A stretch of DNA of 64,000 bases, from the NCBI GenBank assembly GCA_029706075.1, contig JAINUG010000132.1, forward strand, positions 1,701,501 to 1,765,500, given 5' to 3'. Positions 38,371-49,756 of the stretch are shown here, piece after piece. Every line of letters begins with the position of its first letter. Position 1 is the first letter of the stretch. The DNA comes from Aldrovandia affinis (lineage: Eukaryota > Chordata > Actinopteri > Notacanthiformes > Halosauridae). Made by a program: the position numbers and the translations under genes. The notes below the pieces were generated by a model that saw only the letters and a list, made by a program, of their open reading frames with translations, was not told where the DNA came from and ran no database searches.

Positions 38371-38980
38371 CCACGCTCTCCTGTGAGATGTGAGTGAGAG
38401 GAGGGGTGTGACACCTGCATTTTAAAGGCGCCTGGTGTTATCAGATGAAACGCAGGGATATTGTTTATTTGGACGTGCCATTCTGTTAGAAGTCTCTCTT
38501 TGATTTGGTGTTGGTGGTTACTGAACGCTCTAACCATTCAAAAGGGTTCGTACGCATATTTTCAAAAGGCTATTGACTTTTTCCTGTGAACATTTTTTGC
38601 ACGTCCAATTAGGTATAAAATATATAAATTATATTAACAATAAATATATTGAATAATATTATATTAATTGACTAATTGATATTCATATCAATTATATTTT
38701 CTTTCAGAAAACACCCATAGGTGTATTTTAAGGGAATGAATTAATTTATCCATTTATTTAAAGAATAAGTCATTGAGCTTCTTCAGTCTTATCTCATCTT
38801 ATGCAACATGAAAGATTATGCAATCTTTCATCCAGTCCCAGCTTTCCAAGTTGCATTTGATAGGTCCCTTAAAAGTGTCATTTGGCCTCGCCCCAACGCT
38901 TGCCGCCCGCGGTTCTTCCCCGCTGCTCGTGAAACGGGAGAACTGTGCTAAAAAAGCGTCGTCGCTCACATCCATCTGCT
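38371..38980. other. End of intron 1, AT-rich island
   Basis: 38600-38720 is strongly AT-rich (TATATAAATTATATTAACAA) and ends in a pyrimidine-rich TTTTCTTTCAG at 38698-38708. That is an acceptor-like site, but no frame follows it. Confidence 0.45.
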
Positions 38981-39004
38981 CGTGTGTCTGTCGCCCCCTG
39001 CAGG
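38981..39004 (+). promoter_or_regulatory. hs6st3: Splice acceptor of HS6ST3 coding exon 2
   Basis: A pyrimidine-rich stretch (tgtgtctgtcgccccctgcag) ends in CAG at 39001-39003, directly before the first base that keeps the sulfotransferase frame. Protein similarity starts immediately after it, which fixes the exon boundary. Confidence 0.88.
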
Positions 39005-39730
39005 AACTTCTACTACATCACCATGCTGCGGGACCCCGTGTCGCGCTACCTGAGCGAGTGGAAGCACGTGCAGCGCGGCGCCACCTGGAAGACCGCGCTG
39101 CACATGTGCGACGGGCGCTCGCCCACGCAGGACGAGCTGCCCACGTGCTACAGCGGCGACGACTGGGCGGGCGTCACGCTGACCGAGTTCATGGACTGCC
39201 CGTCCAACCTGGCCAACAACCGGCAGGTGCGCATGCTGGCCGACCTCAGCCTGGTGGGCTGCTACAACCTGTCGTCGATGAACGAGAGCGAGCGCGGCCA
39301 CATCCTGCTGAGCAGCGCCAAGAGCAACCTGCGTAACATGGCCTTCTACGGGCTGACGGAGTTCCAGCGCAAGACGCAGTACCTGTTCGAGCGCACGTTC
39401 AGCCTGCGCTTCATCGCCGCCTTCACGCAGATCAACAGCACGCGCGCCGCCGGCGTGGACATCAACGAGGGCGTGCGCCGCAACATCGAGGAGCTCAACC
39501 TCCTGGACGTGCAGCTGTACGACTACGCCAAGGACCTGTTCCTGCAGCGCTTCCAGTTCACCCGGCAGCGCGAGCGCCAGGAGGAGAGGCTGAGGAGGCG
39601 CGAGGAGCGCCGCTGGCTGAGGGAGCAGCGCGCCTTCCTGTCCAAGCGGCGGCAGGAGGGGGAGGAGGAGGAGGAGGTGGTGGCGGCGGCCACCACGGAG
39701 GACTACGCCAGCCAGGTGGTGCGCTGGTGA
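39004..39730 (+). CDS. hs6st3: Heparan-sulfate 6-O-sulfotransferase 3, last coding exon (partial gene)
   Basis: Enzymes of this family move sulfate from PAPS to the 6-O position of glucosamine in heparan sulfate, as type II Golgi membrane proteins. The exon follows a clear acceptor (pyrimidine-rich tract, CAG at 39001-39003). Its first base completes an Arg codon, so the intron is phase 2. The reading begins NFYYITMLRDPVSRYLSEW; the RDPVSRYLSEW stretch is the family's 3'-phosphate-binding motif. It continues through WKHVQRGATWKT and RQVRMLADLSLVGCYNL and ends with a charged Arg/Glu-rich tail, a run of Glu, and the C-terminus SQVVRW before TGA at 39728. Sequons include NLS, NES and NST. The N-terminal anchor and 5'-phosphosulfate site belong to exon 1, outside the window. 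The exon is very GC-rich at third positions, unlike the surrounding intron. Family membership is certain from sequence. The '3' paralogue rests on the tail and on OXGR1 lying 20 kb downstream. No frameshift is seen. Confidence 0.93.
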
Positions 39731-42073
39731 TGTGGCCGGCCGTCCTCGCGGCGCAGGGCGGGAACCCTGTTTGAGACGGACACGAGCTGTCCTGTCTCTC
39801 CCCATTCCCTCAGTCCCTCTCTCTCTCTCTTTATTTATTTATCTCTCTCTCTCTCTCTCTCCCTCCCTCCCCCCCTGCTTTAGTGTGATCTGATCTCTTA
39901 CATTTTCTGTCCTGAGACTGCCAAGCCTGTAACTCTCACAGCATCCCTGCCTTGGAGTATCCTTCGGTGTCTTACGTTTTCAGATGTTTTTTTAATTTTT
40001 ATTTTATTGTATGTATTTATTTGTTTATTGCTTCACGCGTTGTCTTTGTACCTCCTGGTTTCTGTCATGCTCGTGTGTCGTCATGCGGAATGTACTGGGT
40101 ATTTACAGTCGATGAGGCCTAAAGGTGACACGGCTGAAAGTTGGCGGTATTGATCTTTATAGCGGCTTTCAAAGATTGAGGCTGGGCTCCAATCATCTCT
40201 TGGGCATTGCTGCCTTTGTGACAGGGTCATACGGGCTCAGCAAGCGACTACGTAACATAGCCGTTTGTGACACGAGTGACTTCACATTTGTAAAAGACTA
40301 CGCTGAAGAAAGAGTGATGTCTGACAGTGCTAATTTGCCCCTAGTGACAGACACGCGGTTCAGCAGTCCTACGGTGCACGGGTGTCTGCTCTCCTTCAGT
40401 TTCTGATATGTGGCTCTGGGCTCCGTCTGATCAAAGCGACGGTAACATGACCGCCCATCTTATCATTTATCTATGCATAGAATTATGCACAATGCGGCAC
40501 CATAAACCCCGCTGCGTGGGTGAGTAAGACAGATTTCGCGCACACTTAGGTTAAACACTAATAGTATGTTGTACAAAACATTCAACGACTCCACCAAAAG
40601 ATGCATTGATGTGTGCAGACGGAAGACTGTTAAGAGAACACCGCCTGCTGCTGATATTTTGGCAAACTGACACTGACGGAAATTTTCCCCCTTTTTTTCA
40701 CAAAACTTTTTTTTTTTCGCTTTTTTTTTTTTTTCATTCTTCAACAACTGCTGTCAGGCGCATGGACAAAGACAGTCGTGTGGAATTAGTTGTTTGTAAA
40801 GTGGAATATAAAGCTTCACGCCGTTATGTAAGCCAATGCTTTTATTGTCTTTATTCCCTGTGCTTTGTCGTCTGATGCTGCATAATTTCACATCGTCTTA
40901 CAAACCAGGAAAGGGTCTGAACTGGAGGGGGAGGGGGAGGGGGAGGGGGGGGGAGGGGGGCAGTGGCGTGTATCTGTGGAGTATCTGTATCAAATGGGAC
41001 AGTTAACAGCCTTTCCTCGGGCCAATGTACACCCGGGCCGCCATCTGCATCTGAATTGAAGTGTGAAGTCAATTAAGGACATGCAAGGAAGCAAAGCGTT
41101 GCCCACGGAGGCAGAGCAGTCGTATTTCCACCGCTCAGGCCCATATTCCGTATTCGAGCCCATAGCACCAGCTCACCACGCTTTCAAACCAAAAGCACTC
41201 TCCAAAAAGGCCTCTTATATTTCCAAACCATGAAATTTGCCAACAACCCCATGAGGTTTTTTTTTTTTTTTATTTGGGGGGGGGGGGAGGATTTATTTTT
41301 TTGGTTTAGTAAACCTGTCAAGAATGTATACGTAGATATGAATAATGTATTTTGGGGAAGTGGGTCAGCGTGGTGTGTGCACAAGCAGGCTTTGAATCGG
41401 TGTATCAGTATTCCTCCCCTCATCCGTGCCTCGGTCACACTCTGCGCATTTACACGCTTGCGCCGCTCGAGCTGGAGACATGACGGGCTGTGAGTGGGTT
41501 TCTAATTCCAGAGGAATGCCCACGAGAGAGGCACAGCATTGTCATTACAACCTTCTCAAAGCACAGGCTGTCTCTTGGCTATATATAGGCACCTTCGTAG
41601 AGCTCTGTGGCAAAGTGCTGTGCTGGATGCACCAAGCATTTAGACATTGGCCTTTTAACCAAGGTTGGGTACAGGTGTTTGGACAGTCCAACCGAATTAT
41701 TTCCCAATAACTATCTTCAAATAACAAACTTACAAGTAATTATACAGTATGTGCCAGTGGAATTAAATGTTAAATGATAAATATGAGGTAAACCAAATGG
41801 TTGTCAGCCCAAACCAGGGGGATCAGCCCAGACCACAGAGTCATCCCCAAAGGCCCTTTGATAAATGAGGAGTAGTGCAGTTTTTATTATGAATTGGGGG
41901 GGTGCCACTTCACAGATAATCAATATATCTCCCAATATCTGTTTTTTTTGTTTTTTTTGAGGTAGTATCATCACAGACCTTTTCTAGCACAAAGGTCTCT
42001 CTAATTCGTCCCCAAAGAGAAAGTGTGACAAGAAGGTGCTCTGAATGCGTATTTCTTACATTTGAACAATAAA
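39731..42073 (+). other. hs6st3: Probable HS6ST3 3' UTR, end uncertain
   Basis: Sequence after the TGA has CT-rich low-complexity tracts (39812-39868), T-rich stretches, a GGGGGA run (about 40926-40962) and a T14 plus G12 tract (41257-41287). The first poly(A)-type hexamers I find are ATTAAA at 41762-41767 and AATAAA at 42068-42073. Without transcript data the real cleavage site is unknown and could lie closer or further. Confidence 0.3.
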
Positions 42074-42149
42074 CTTTATTAACTTAACATTAGTTGACAT
42101 TAACCACAAGTGCGTATATTCACATGAGTTTTTATTGCTTTATGGGGGC

Positions 42150-42256
42150 ATTATCAGTGGAAAAAGACACCGATATTTCTGTGGGGCAAAATAGGCAAAA
42201 ATAGTCCAATATCGGCTGATAATATTGGCAAACCGATATATCGGTCGGGCTACGCC
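42150..42256. mobile_element. hAT-like terminal fragment (CGATATATCGGTCGGGC)
   Basis: AATATCGGCTGATAATATTGG and AACCGATATATCGGTCGGGC are the kind of ending seen on fish hAT elements. A possible scrap of the same type lies at 23860-23925 (AAACCGATATTACTGGGC). No second end or target duplication was found. Confidence 0.4.
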
Positions 42257-42959
42257 ATAAAGGAATAAAGGGAACGCACCATCTTGCGGTACAAGAAATA
42301 CAGACGTGACGAGTTAATCTAGCACCATTCAAGCCAGCTCTTATGAAGATGTAGGAATGGCCTGCATGTGTCTCTATAAACCAGATATTGTCATAGTATT
42401 ATTTATTAGTATTATTTATTTGCCTTTGAATTCATTTTAATGCTATTTGTCTGCTTTTGGATATTTGAAGCTTTAAATACTATATGTATGCTGGTGACAT
42501 TTTTGAGAACAATTTGTAATCAACTGTTTATAAGGAGATAATAATGCTTTGTTGTTGTTGTTGTTGTTTAACTATTGTTGTTTTATTTTGGTCATTTCAG
42601 ACACCTAAGCCATATTGCCTAATTGGGAAGATTTTCTGACGCATTCATTATGAATTGTTAATTAAGGAAATTCAATATTTAGTCATTTTGATCACTATTA
42701 TGGGGACATCTGAATGTCTTTTCTCAAAATGTGCTTCACCATTACTGACAGTAATATTTATTCTATTGGTAAAATTATTTGGAATACCTCACACTTTGCT
42801 GCATTTGTTTCTGTAAATTCAAAATGTCACTTTCCTTTATGGTGGTTTAGAGCACTGTTACCCTTAGCAGGGTATGTTTCCAGCAGAATACATGATCCTA
42901 TGCTGGAATATTAAAGGGTAGTCAGATTAACCAGAATCTTATTGAAAACCTGTTGGAGA

Positions 42960-43030
42960 CAGCGTGTGATGTTGTGTGTGCACGCGCATGCACGTCTGCG
43001 CGTGTGTGTGTGTGCGTGCGTGAGTGTGTA
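42960..43030. repeat. Imperfect (GT)n tract
   Basis: TGTGTGTGCACGCGCATGCACG, then GTGTGTGTGCGTGCG: alternating purine-pyrimidine DNA with several CpG steps. A (TTG)6 run lies at 42550-42568. Confidence 0.85.
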
Positions 43031-44359
43031 GTGTTGCATCTTGAGTATTCCATCCTGAATGGGAGCCATTTGCATCATTTTCTGAGCTATTTCACATTTG
43101 GGCATTGTGTACATTTACAATTATTGTGAGAACAATTTAAAATATTTTTTGTTTCTTTTTCGGTTAGGAGCTTGGAGGGACTGTTGGTGCAATACAGAGA
43201 GGAAGTGAGCTCACAAGAAGATGCCAACCCTGAGCCTTATGAGAGTGGTGTAAAATGTCACGGCGAAACTGAGAGGGTATTCTTAATCCTAGGTCTTTTT
43301 TATGTACTGCTACAATGATTTTGAGGAGTACACCAGCTGCCTTTCAACCTTAAATTAGTGCACGATAATGAGTCAAATAAAACACAACTAATTCCAAATA
43401 AAAAATGAGTGTGATGACGCAACTTCAGCCCAAGACCTCATTTTAGCTTTTTTTTTGTCATGATTGGAAGGGCTTTCCTTCATTATTCATTTCACCTTTT
43501 CTTATTCAAGAGATGGATACTGCACGTCTGAGGCAGGCACCTCTTTGCTTTAATAAGAACCAATTACAGTCCTTTTTTCCTCACACAGAAAGACGTGTGT
43601 CCTTGGCAGGAACTTAAGATGTCTATGGTTCTGCTTTCTCACAATCTCTCTGGTGTGTCGCAGTTCAAACATAACTTTTTAATGTATGAACCTGTATGTT
43701 CCCATTTGAATTAATGTGTTGTATGGAAAAAGAAACGTCTTGTTGCCATTTGACATTGCTGATTCTATCAGTGGTTTCCCTGTCAGATCTGCAAATGCTG
43801 ATTAAATACTATCTAAGACGTTAGAAATAAATGCCTAGAACAAATACGACTGGCTGTCTGGAGTCGTTTGAGTCCCCTTAAATCACTGGTCCATGTCCAT
43901 TAGGCCTGGGTATTAGGAACAGTTGCAGGTAGGTTGGGACGAACGGTCTAATTCGATCACAAATCAAGGGAGATCTTATGCCCACGTGTGTTGTGTTCCC
44001 ATTCACTTGTTCATAAATCCTGTCAAGGCCAAGGCCAAGGTCAAGTTCTATTTCTAAAAAGTGCAGAAAAATGTTTTTGATGGAGAAGCATCGTGGCCAC
44101 CGTATGTCGCATATCTCATGGTCAATTTAGGGGGAATAACTTGCAAGTTCAACAGCACTCTCTATAATTCACGAAATATATATGGGCATTATTTCTGAAA
44201 AAGCAAACTGATTCAACTGGCTATAAAGTTTCAGAAGAAACTGTTTGCATGCGATTTCACTTTTCACATGCACATAAGTATAACCTTTGTGTATTTGTTT
44301 TGCTGTGTGTGGTATTGTATGGTATCTAACAGGTCAGATACATTATATGGTAGGCCATG

Positions 44360-44645
44360 ATGTAGGTTATATGTATTGCATGGTGATGGTGAATGATATG
44401 ATAAGTGTCAATATAGTTGGCATGGGTGAGTAGGATAAGTCTGTTAAAAAAAAATACAGAGTAAGCAGGTATGGTAAGGATTTGGCATGCTATGGCATGG
44501 GTAAATATGTCAGGTAACAGCTAATGGAATAGGCATGTAATATGGTACGGGTTAATAGAGTTGGCCAACTAAGACATGGGTGAATAGGCTAAGTAAGGTA
44601 ACAGTTAATGTTTTAGGCATGCTGGTGTAAGGGTTAATAGGCTAA
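44360..44645. repeat. Degenerate minisatellite, about 84-base period
   Basis: AGGTAACAG recurs at 44512 and 44596 with TTAATG or CTAATG after it. GGCATG and GGGTTAATAG blocks follow at matching distances. Earlier, weaker units (ATGGGTGAGTAGG, GGTATGGTAAGG) extend it to the left. Roughly three worn units. Confidence 0.55.
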
Positions 44646-45102
44646 ACAGGACGCAAATCATAATAATTGGATATAAACAATATTTGAAAGCCCAATGTTT
44701 TAGAAGCGAACGATGGGTTTAAATACTTCAATTCTGTAATGTTGCTTAATGCTTTGTTTGTTTTCGTCATGTTGTTAGACATACTAGCTGTTTTTTGTGT
44801 CATGTTCTGCATCCACTCAGTTGAATTGAAATGATATGAAACTGTTAGAAAATAGTAGGCCCACTATTTATTCCAGAGTTCAGAGCTCTTGTCTTTCTAA
44901 GAAGCATTAACTAATTATCAGTGGACTAAGGGAATAAGTAGATATTTTACTGTAAATCTATGTTTAGTTCTAATTGTACATTTTTGTTCTAATTGTATGT
45001 ATATTTAACGGTTAGCAGTAGGCTACCTACACAATAAGATGGGTAGTCTGTAAAACTTTGGAGCTGGTGATTGGTCATGCATCTTGCCAGCTAACTACAT
45101 TA

Positions 45103-45695
45103 GGGCTGTGTTCGAAACCATTCCCTATTCCCTAAATAGTGCACTATATAGTGTGTTCGCCATTTTGTAGTGGTGTTCGAATTCTCAACGGTTAATTTCG
45201 TTCACTATATAGTCCACTATAAAATACCCACAATTCACAGCGATTTCTAGTGAACAGCGAATGTACCCTACAATTTCTCCCATATACCACAATGCAATGC
45301 GGTCATGTCTTACCTAAGGAGAAGACGTGAGAGGACTTCCATAACTGTAGCTATTGGTGGCTAAAGCAGTGGCTAGCAGACAGCACCACAGTTGACAAAA
45401 CCACACTTGCACATCATTAGAATTTCAACAATTTATTTGGGATTTAACATTAAAAACTGAACATGCAAACTCGATACTACCTGAGTACATTTCAACCTGC
45501 TGCCATGAGTGCTCGGTTTGTTTACGCGATACTGGGCGCATCCGCTTGCGTCACCTGAATATCCAGCACTTTTTTTTGACGCAAATGACGTTCAGTTGTA
45601 GTATCCGAAAACAGTTTGTCGTTCACTACATAGTACACTATATAGTGAACAATATATAGGGAATAGGGAACGAGTGAGCGGTTTCGAACATAGCC
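45103..45695. mobile_element. MITE-like DNA transposon with long inverted ends
   Basis: The left end, GGGCTGTGTTCGAAACC, CCCTATTCCCTAAATAGTGC and ACTATATAGTG, is mirrored at the right end (GGCTATGTTCGAAACCG, CCCTATTCCCTATATATTG, CACTATATAGTGTACTAT in reverse complement). TA flanks both ends. Many palindromic ACTATATAGT blocks occur inside each arm. There is no coding part. Confidence 0.75.
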
Positions 45696-46499
45696 TATGT
45701 TTGCGCTGTGCCCGCGCAAGAGAAAAGTCTTGCAGGATGGGATATCGTTCGGGGATAGGGGGGATGCTGCATTTATTTAAACCAATCACAATCGGCTTGG
45801 GCCGTCTTGGCCGGTGCTCAACTTAAAATAACTCATTTGGGTCTGGTGTTGAGACCAAGCCTATATCATGTACATTTTAACTATATCCATAAGATCCCCT
45901 GTCTCAAAACAATCAGACAATGACAATAAATAATCCGTAATAAATAGTTTTAACATCATAAATAAAATATATATACGTAGGCCTATAGCCGGCTATGCAC
46001 AGAAATTGTATTTTGAACACATTGATTCCCCAAGGACATCGTTATAATTCCACTGGGTGGCGCACACGGACTGGTTCGTGACCAGCCACCATCGAATAAA
46101 GTGAATAGGCGAATAGGCTACCACCTGGACGACGTTCGGTGTTGATACGTTCTTGGATGAAACACTCCATAGGGGAATATTACACAACATGGCAACCTGA
46201 TCTCTTCTGGATGCCGATTGGATAGTTTACCGGAAGCGGCAAAACAGTGCCAAAAGTCTGTGTCGAAAAAAATCTTGTAAACTGAGCGTTGCACGTAAAT
46301 ACTGTTTTCCATTCGTACTATTTCTGTTCACAAATGGTAAAGTACAAACACGGACCACAAGTTACAAGCTCGAGTCATTGGTTGTACAAAATGTTTTATT
46401 TCAGATTGTTCAAACACAAACTATAAGTTGCAAGCACCAGTCATTGCTTACAGAGATGTAAGCAAGGACTTGTGCGTTATTCGGCATTCATTTGAGCCC

Positions 46500-47105
46500 A
46501 TAGCTGTTCGCTACTGTGGCAACACCACCAATTCGTTTAAGCACATTAGAAAAAAACACGAGCAAGAGAACTTGGAGCTGCAACAGAAAAGAAGGGAGGA
46601 GGAGGAGGGAAATGCCCCAGCAGCCGGACCCGCGAGACAAGAGTCTTCTCAGAGAGGCAAGGAATATCCAGGTATATAGTAGTGAAATTAATATTTTAGT
46701 CCAATTGGATTTTCAGCGTTGGTTAATGTTACATTTTCAAACTGTAATTGGTCATCATTATCTGTTCCTGTGGCAGACTATATTCAAACATTCAAATAAT
46801 ATAGTCAGCCCATTGAAACTTGTTATCCAAATTAATTAATTTTATGGAATTTGAAAAAATAATATAGCCTAGCCAAACCTGAAAAGAACCTAAAAAGAAA
46901 TGCTTAATGTTTGGCAAATCATTTGGTGGTAATGAAAATGTATTCAGAAGTAGCCTATTAATGATGCATTCACCTCATAAATCATGACACATTGCTCTCC
47001 CCTACATGAAAGTACATTAGCCGCTTTTAATAATAAAAATGATCGGTATCGGTGATTCTGGCGATTCTGGCCCTGGTATTACTTGGTATCGGATCACCCC
47101 TAATG
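46500..47105 (+). mobile_element. hAT-type transposon fragment with partial BED finger (copy 2)
   Basis: It matches 9340-9960 with high identity, in the same orientation. Similarity starts abruptly at GCTGTTCGCTACTGTGG, so the W/YF start and the C-x2-C pair of the finger are missing; HIRKKH and the Glu-rich tail remain. The donor GT is kept (46671). It ends GGTATCGGATCACCCCTA near 47101. Confidence 0.78.
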
Positions 47106-47315
47106 AACGCCGGTTGAAACCTGTTGCAGCCTAGTAACGTCAGCTATTGAGCGGTTGAGACTATAAAGCCCCTTTCAGACTGACAGCGCATGCGCAAAGA
47201 GCCTGAGAAAGAACAGCACTTTGCATGTTTTCACATGCAAACTAAATACATCACAGTACTGTACGATATGGTTGTGCTTCTATCATGTTTCCACTGCTTA
47301 GGCCTACATTCTGCA

Positions 47316-47325
<10 letters not shown>

Positions 47326-47346
<21 letters not shown>

Positions 47347-47701
47347 ATTTGTTTATGATTTTATCCCAATTTGGTAGCCAATTAGACCCGCTATTTTTAC
47401 GTCAATCCCCCCCTAGTAATGTGAGTTCGCTGCCGTAGTCCTGCGACCGGTAGTGACGAAGCGAAGTGACGCCTCTTACGAGACGGCACCCGCAGGCCGT
47501 CGACCGTAACCCGGTACTACAGGGCCATTCTACGCAGCGAACGTCACGTCGGCTCCCCTCCCCCCTCCCTGGGGCGGACAGCCAATCGCCGCCCCCTGGT
47601 GGCACTCCCGGCCAGAGCCGACACTTGGCGAGACGGGGAATTGAACCCCGGTCTCCGTGGCCAGCGTCGGACGTTGTAACCACTGGACCACGCGGGAGGC
47701 C
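47326..47701 (-). mobile_element. tRNA-derived SINE, family 'B' (copy 4), perfect target duplication
   Basis: A long T tract at the left is the 3' tail. The body matches the other B copies and the head ends at 47701, with B-box GGTTCAATTCC on the minus strand. The 13-base target GCATTGCCCTTTT is repeated exactly at 47313-47325 and 47702-47714. The intact duplication marks this as the youngest-looking SINE in the window. Confidence 0.9.
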
Positions 47702-48288
47702 GCATTGCCCTTTTATACAATTCGATTTTTGCTGGGTTTGATTCGGCAGGGCCCTGTCCAGATTGTGGCCCCATGATCATCAGTAACAGTGGAATATCTA
47801 CTGCAGCTATTTGGCAAACCAGCTCAATGATACCTCAACAGGAGGTCATGTCTGGACCAAAGTATATATATTTTATATTTTTTTATATTTATGTAAACGT
47901 CACCATATTACTTTTGGCCATTAGCCATATTACTAGAAGCCATTAGCTGCCCCTCAATCTTCGTCTGGTGTGTTCTCTGGTGACCCTCTGGACAGACCAG
48001 AGCACCAACACTGTATATGTTGAGGGCACCAGTCTGGAAGAATATCATTTTTATTTACTTCCATAATTAAAATGCCTGGTGTTACATGTTTACTGTGCTC
48101 TCCTCAGTCTCTGTCTGGGCAGAAATAGGCCAGTCACTCTGGAGACACGAAGCTTGGCTATTGATATTCTCCCTCTCATTTCTATCTCTGAGCTCCATAT
48201 ATTACAGTGGTTTTTAACCACTAGGGGGAGTCATTTCCCTATCTTCCTATGTGCTCAAACTCAATTCTGCACAGGGAAATCCCTAACC

Positions 48289-49521
48289 TACACTATATGG
48301 CCAAAAGTCAGTGGACACCTGACCATCACACCTATATGAGCTTGTTGGACATCCTATTCTAAAACCATGGGCATTAATACGGAGTTGGACCCCCCTTTGC
48401 GGTTATGACAGCTGCCACTCTTCTGGGAAGGCTTTCCACAAGATTTTGGAGTGTGTCTGTGGGAATTTGTGTCCATTCAGCCAAAAGAGCATCTGTGAGG
48501 TCAGGCACTGATGTTGGATGAGAAGGCCTGGCTCGCAATCAGTGTTCTAATTCCTCCCAAAGGTGTTCAATGGGGTTGAGGTCAGGGCTCTGTGCAGGCC
48601 AATCGAGTTCCTCCACACCAAACTCATCTAACCATGTCTTTATGGACCTCGCTTTGTGCACAGGGGCACAGTCATGCTGGAACAGCAAAGGGCCTTCCCC
48701 AAACTGTTGCCACAAAGTTGGAAGCGCCCAATTGGCTAAGATGTCTTCGTATCCTGTAGCATTAAGAATACCCTTCTCTGGAACTAAGGGGCCTATCCCA
48801 AACCCTGAGAAACAGCCCCAGACCATTATCCCTCCTCCACGAAACATTACAGTAGGCACTATGCATTCCGGAAGGTAGTGTTCTCCTGGCATCCGCCAAA
48901 CCCAGATTCGTCCATCAGACTGCCAGATAATGAAGCGTGATTCATCACTCCAAAGAACACGTTTCCACTGCTCCAGAGTCCAGTTGCGGCGTGCTTTGCA
49001 CCACTCCAGCCGACGCTTGGCATTGCGCATGGTGATGTGAGGCTTGTGTGCAGCTGCTCGGCCATGGAAACCCATTCCATGAAGCTCCCAACGCACAGTT
49101 CTTGTGCTGATGGTGCTTCCAGAGGCAGTTTGGTACTCTGTAGTGAATGATGCAGCAGAGATGATTTCATGCGCTATGTGCTTCAGCACTCGTCGGCCCC
49201 GCTCTGTAAGTTTGCGTGGTCTACCACTTCGTGGCCAAGCTGTTGTGGCTCCTAGGCGCTTCCACTTCACAATAATAGCACTTACAGTTGACCGGGGCAC
49301 ATCTAGTAGGGCAGAAATGTCACAAACTGACTTGGCAAAGGTGACATCCTATGACAATGCCGCGTTTAAAGTCACTGAGCTCTTTACAAACCATTCTGAA
49401 TTCTAAATGTTTGTCTGTGGCTATGTGCTGGATGTTATGCACCTGTTGGCAATGGGTGTGGCTGAAACACCTGAACTCAATAATTAGTAGGGTGTCCACT
49501 GACTTTTGGCCATATAGTGTA
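48289..49521 (-). mobile_element. Tc1-like DNA transposon, nearly full length
   Basis: Terminal inverted repeats of at least 29 bases start CACTATATGGCCAAAAGTCA on both ends, with TA at each outer edge (48289-48290, 49520-49521), the Tc1/mariner target. The interior holds one transposase gene on the minus strand. Total length of about 1.23 kb suits the group. Confidence 0.93.
48374..49394 (-). pseudogene. Tc1-like transposase with two lesions
   Basis: The DDE-type transposase cuts and pastes the surrounding element. The reading starts near 49394 (MVCKELSDFKRG). It is broken by a two-base loss near 49335, then runs open from about 49325 to 48539. The open part includes a basic helix-turn-helix region ([30 protein letters not shown]). 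Catalytic motifs follow: WSDES (first Asp), QHDCAPVHK (second Asp) and [13 protein letters not shown] (Glu). A TGA at 48539-48541 stands where this group usually has an Arg codon. The same frame continues past it to a TAA at 48374-48376 with LVESLPRRVAAVIT-type residues. One frameshift and one stop make it inactive, but the element looks young. Confidence 0.92.
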
Positions 49522-49756
49522 CCAACATGGTCTGTCCTGTCCGTTTTACAGTAAATGTTAACACAGTTAAATGTTGCCTTTCCTTAAAACATGAAATGTC
49601 AAAATGGGCTTACATCCCCTTTACTTTTCTGCACTTCATCTTATTTTTGATGGGGTGTTGAATGCAAAGTAAAAGGATATTATATTAGCATACCATTTTC
49701 CCAAATATAAGCTTTTACATATAATTACAATATATACTTTACATTACATTACATTA

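Larger units (their letters stand above)
42257..45102. other. Intergenic, mostly nothing recognised
   Basis: Holds the GT tract, the 84-base minisatellite and one exon-like stretch at 43165-43279 discussed as a finding. Confidence 0.45.
45696..48288. other. Intergenic around the hAT fragment and SINE-B copy 4
   Basis: Outside those elements no recognisable feature. Confidence 0.45.

Noticed and set aside
38966-39805. 279-codon open frame on the minus strand
   Set aside because: Antisense shadow of the GC3-rich HS6ST3 exon; low-complexity Leu/Ala/Val/Arg composition.
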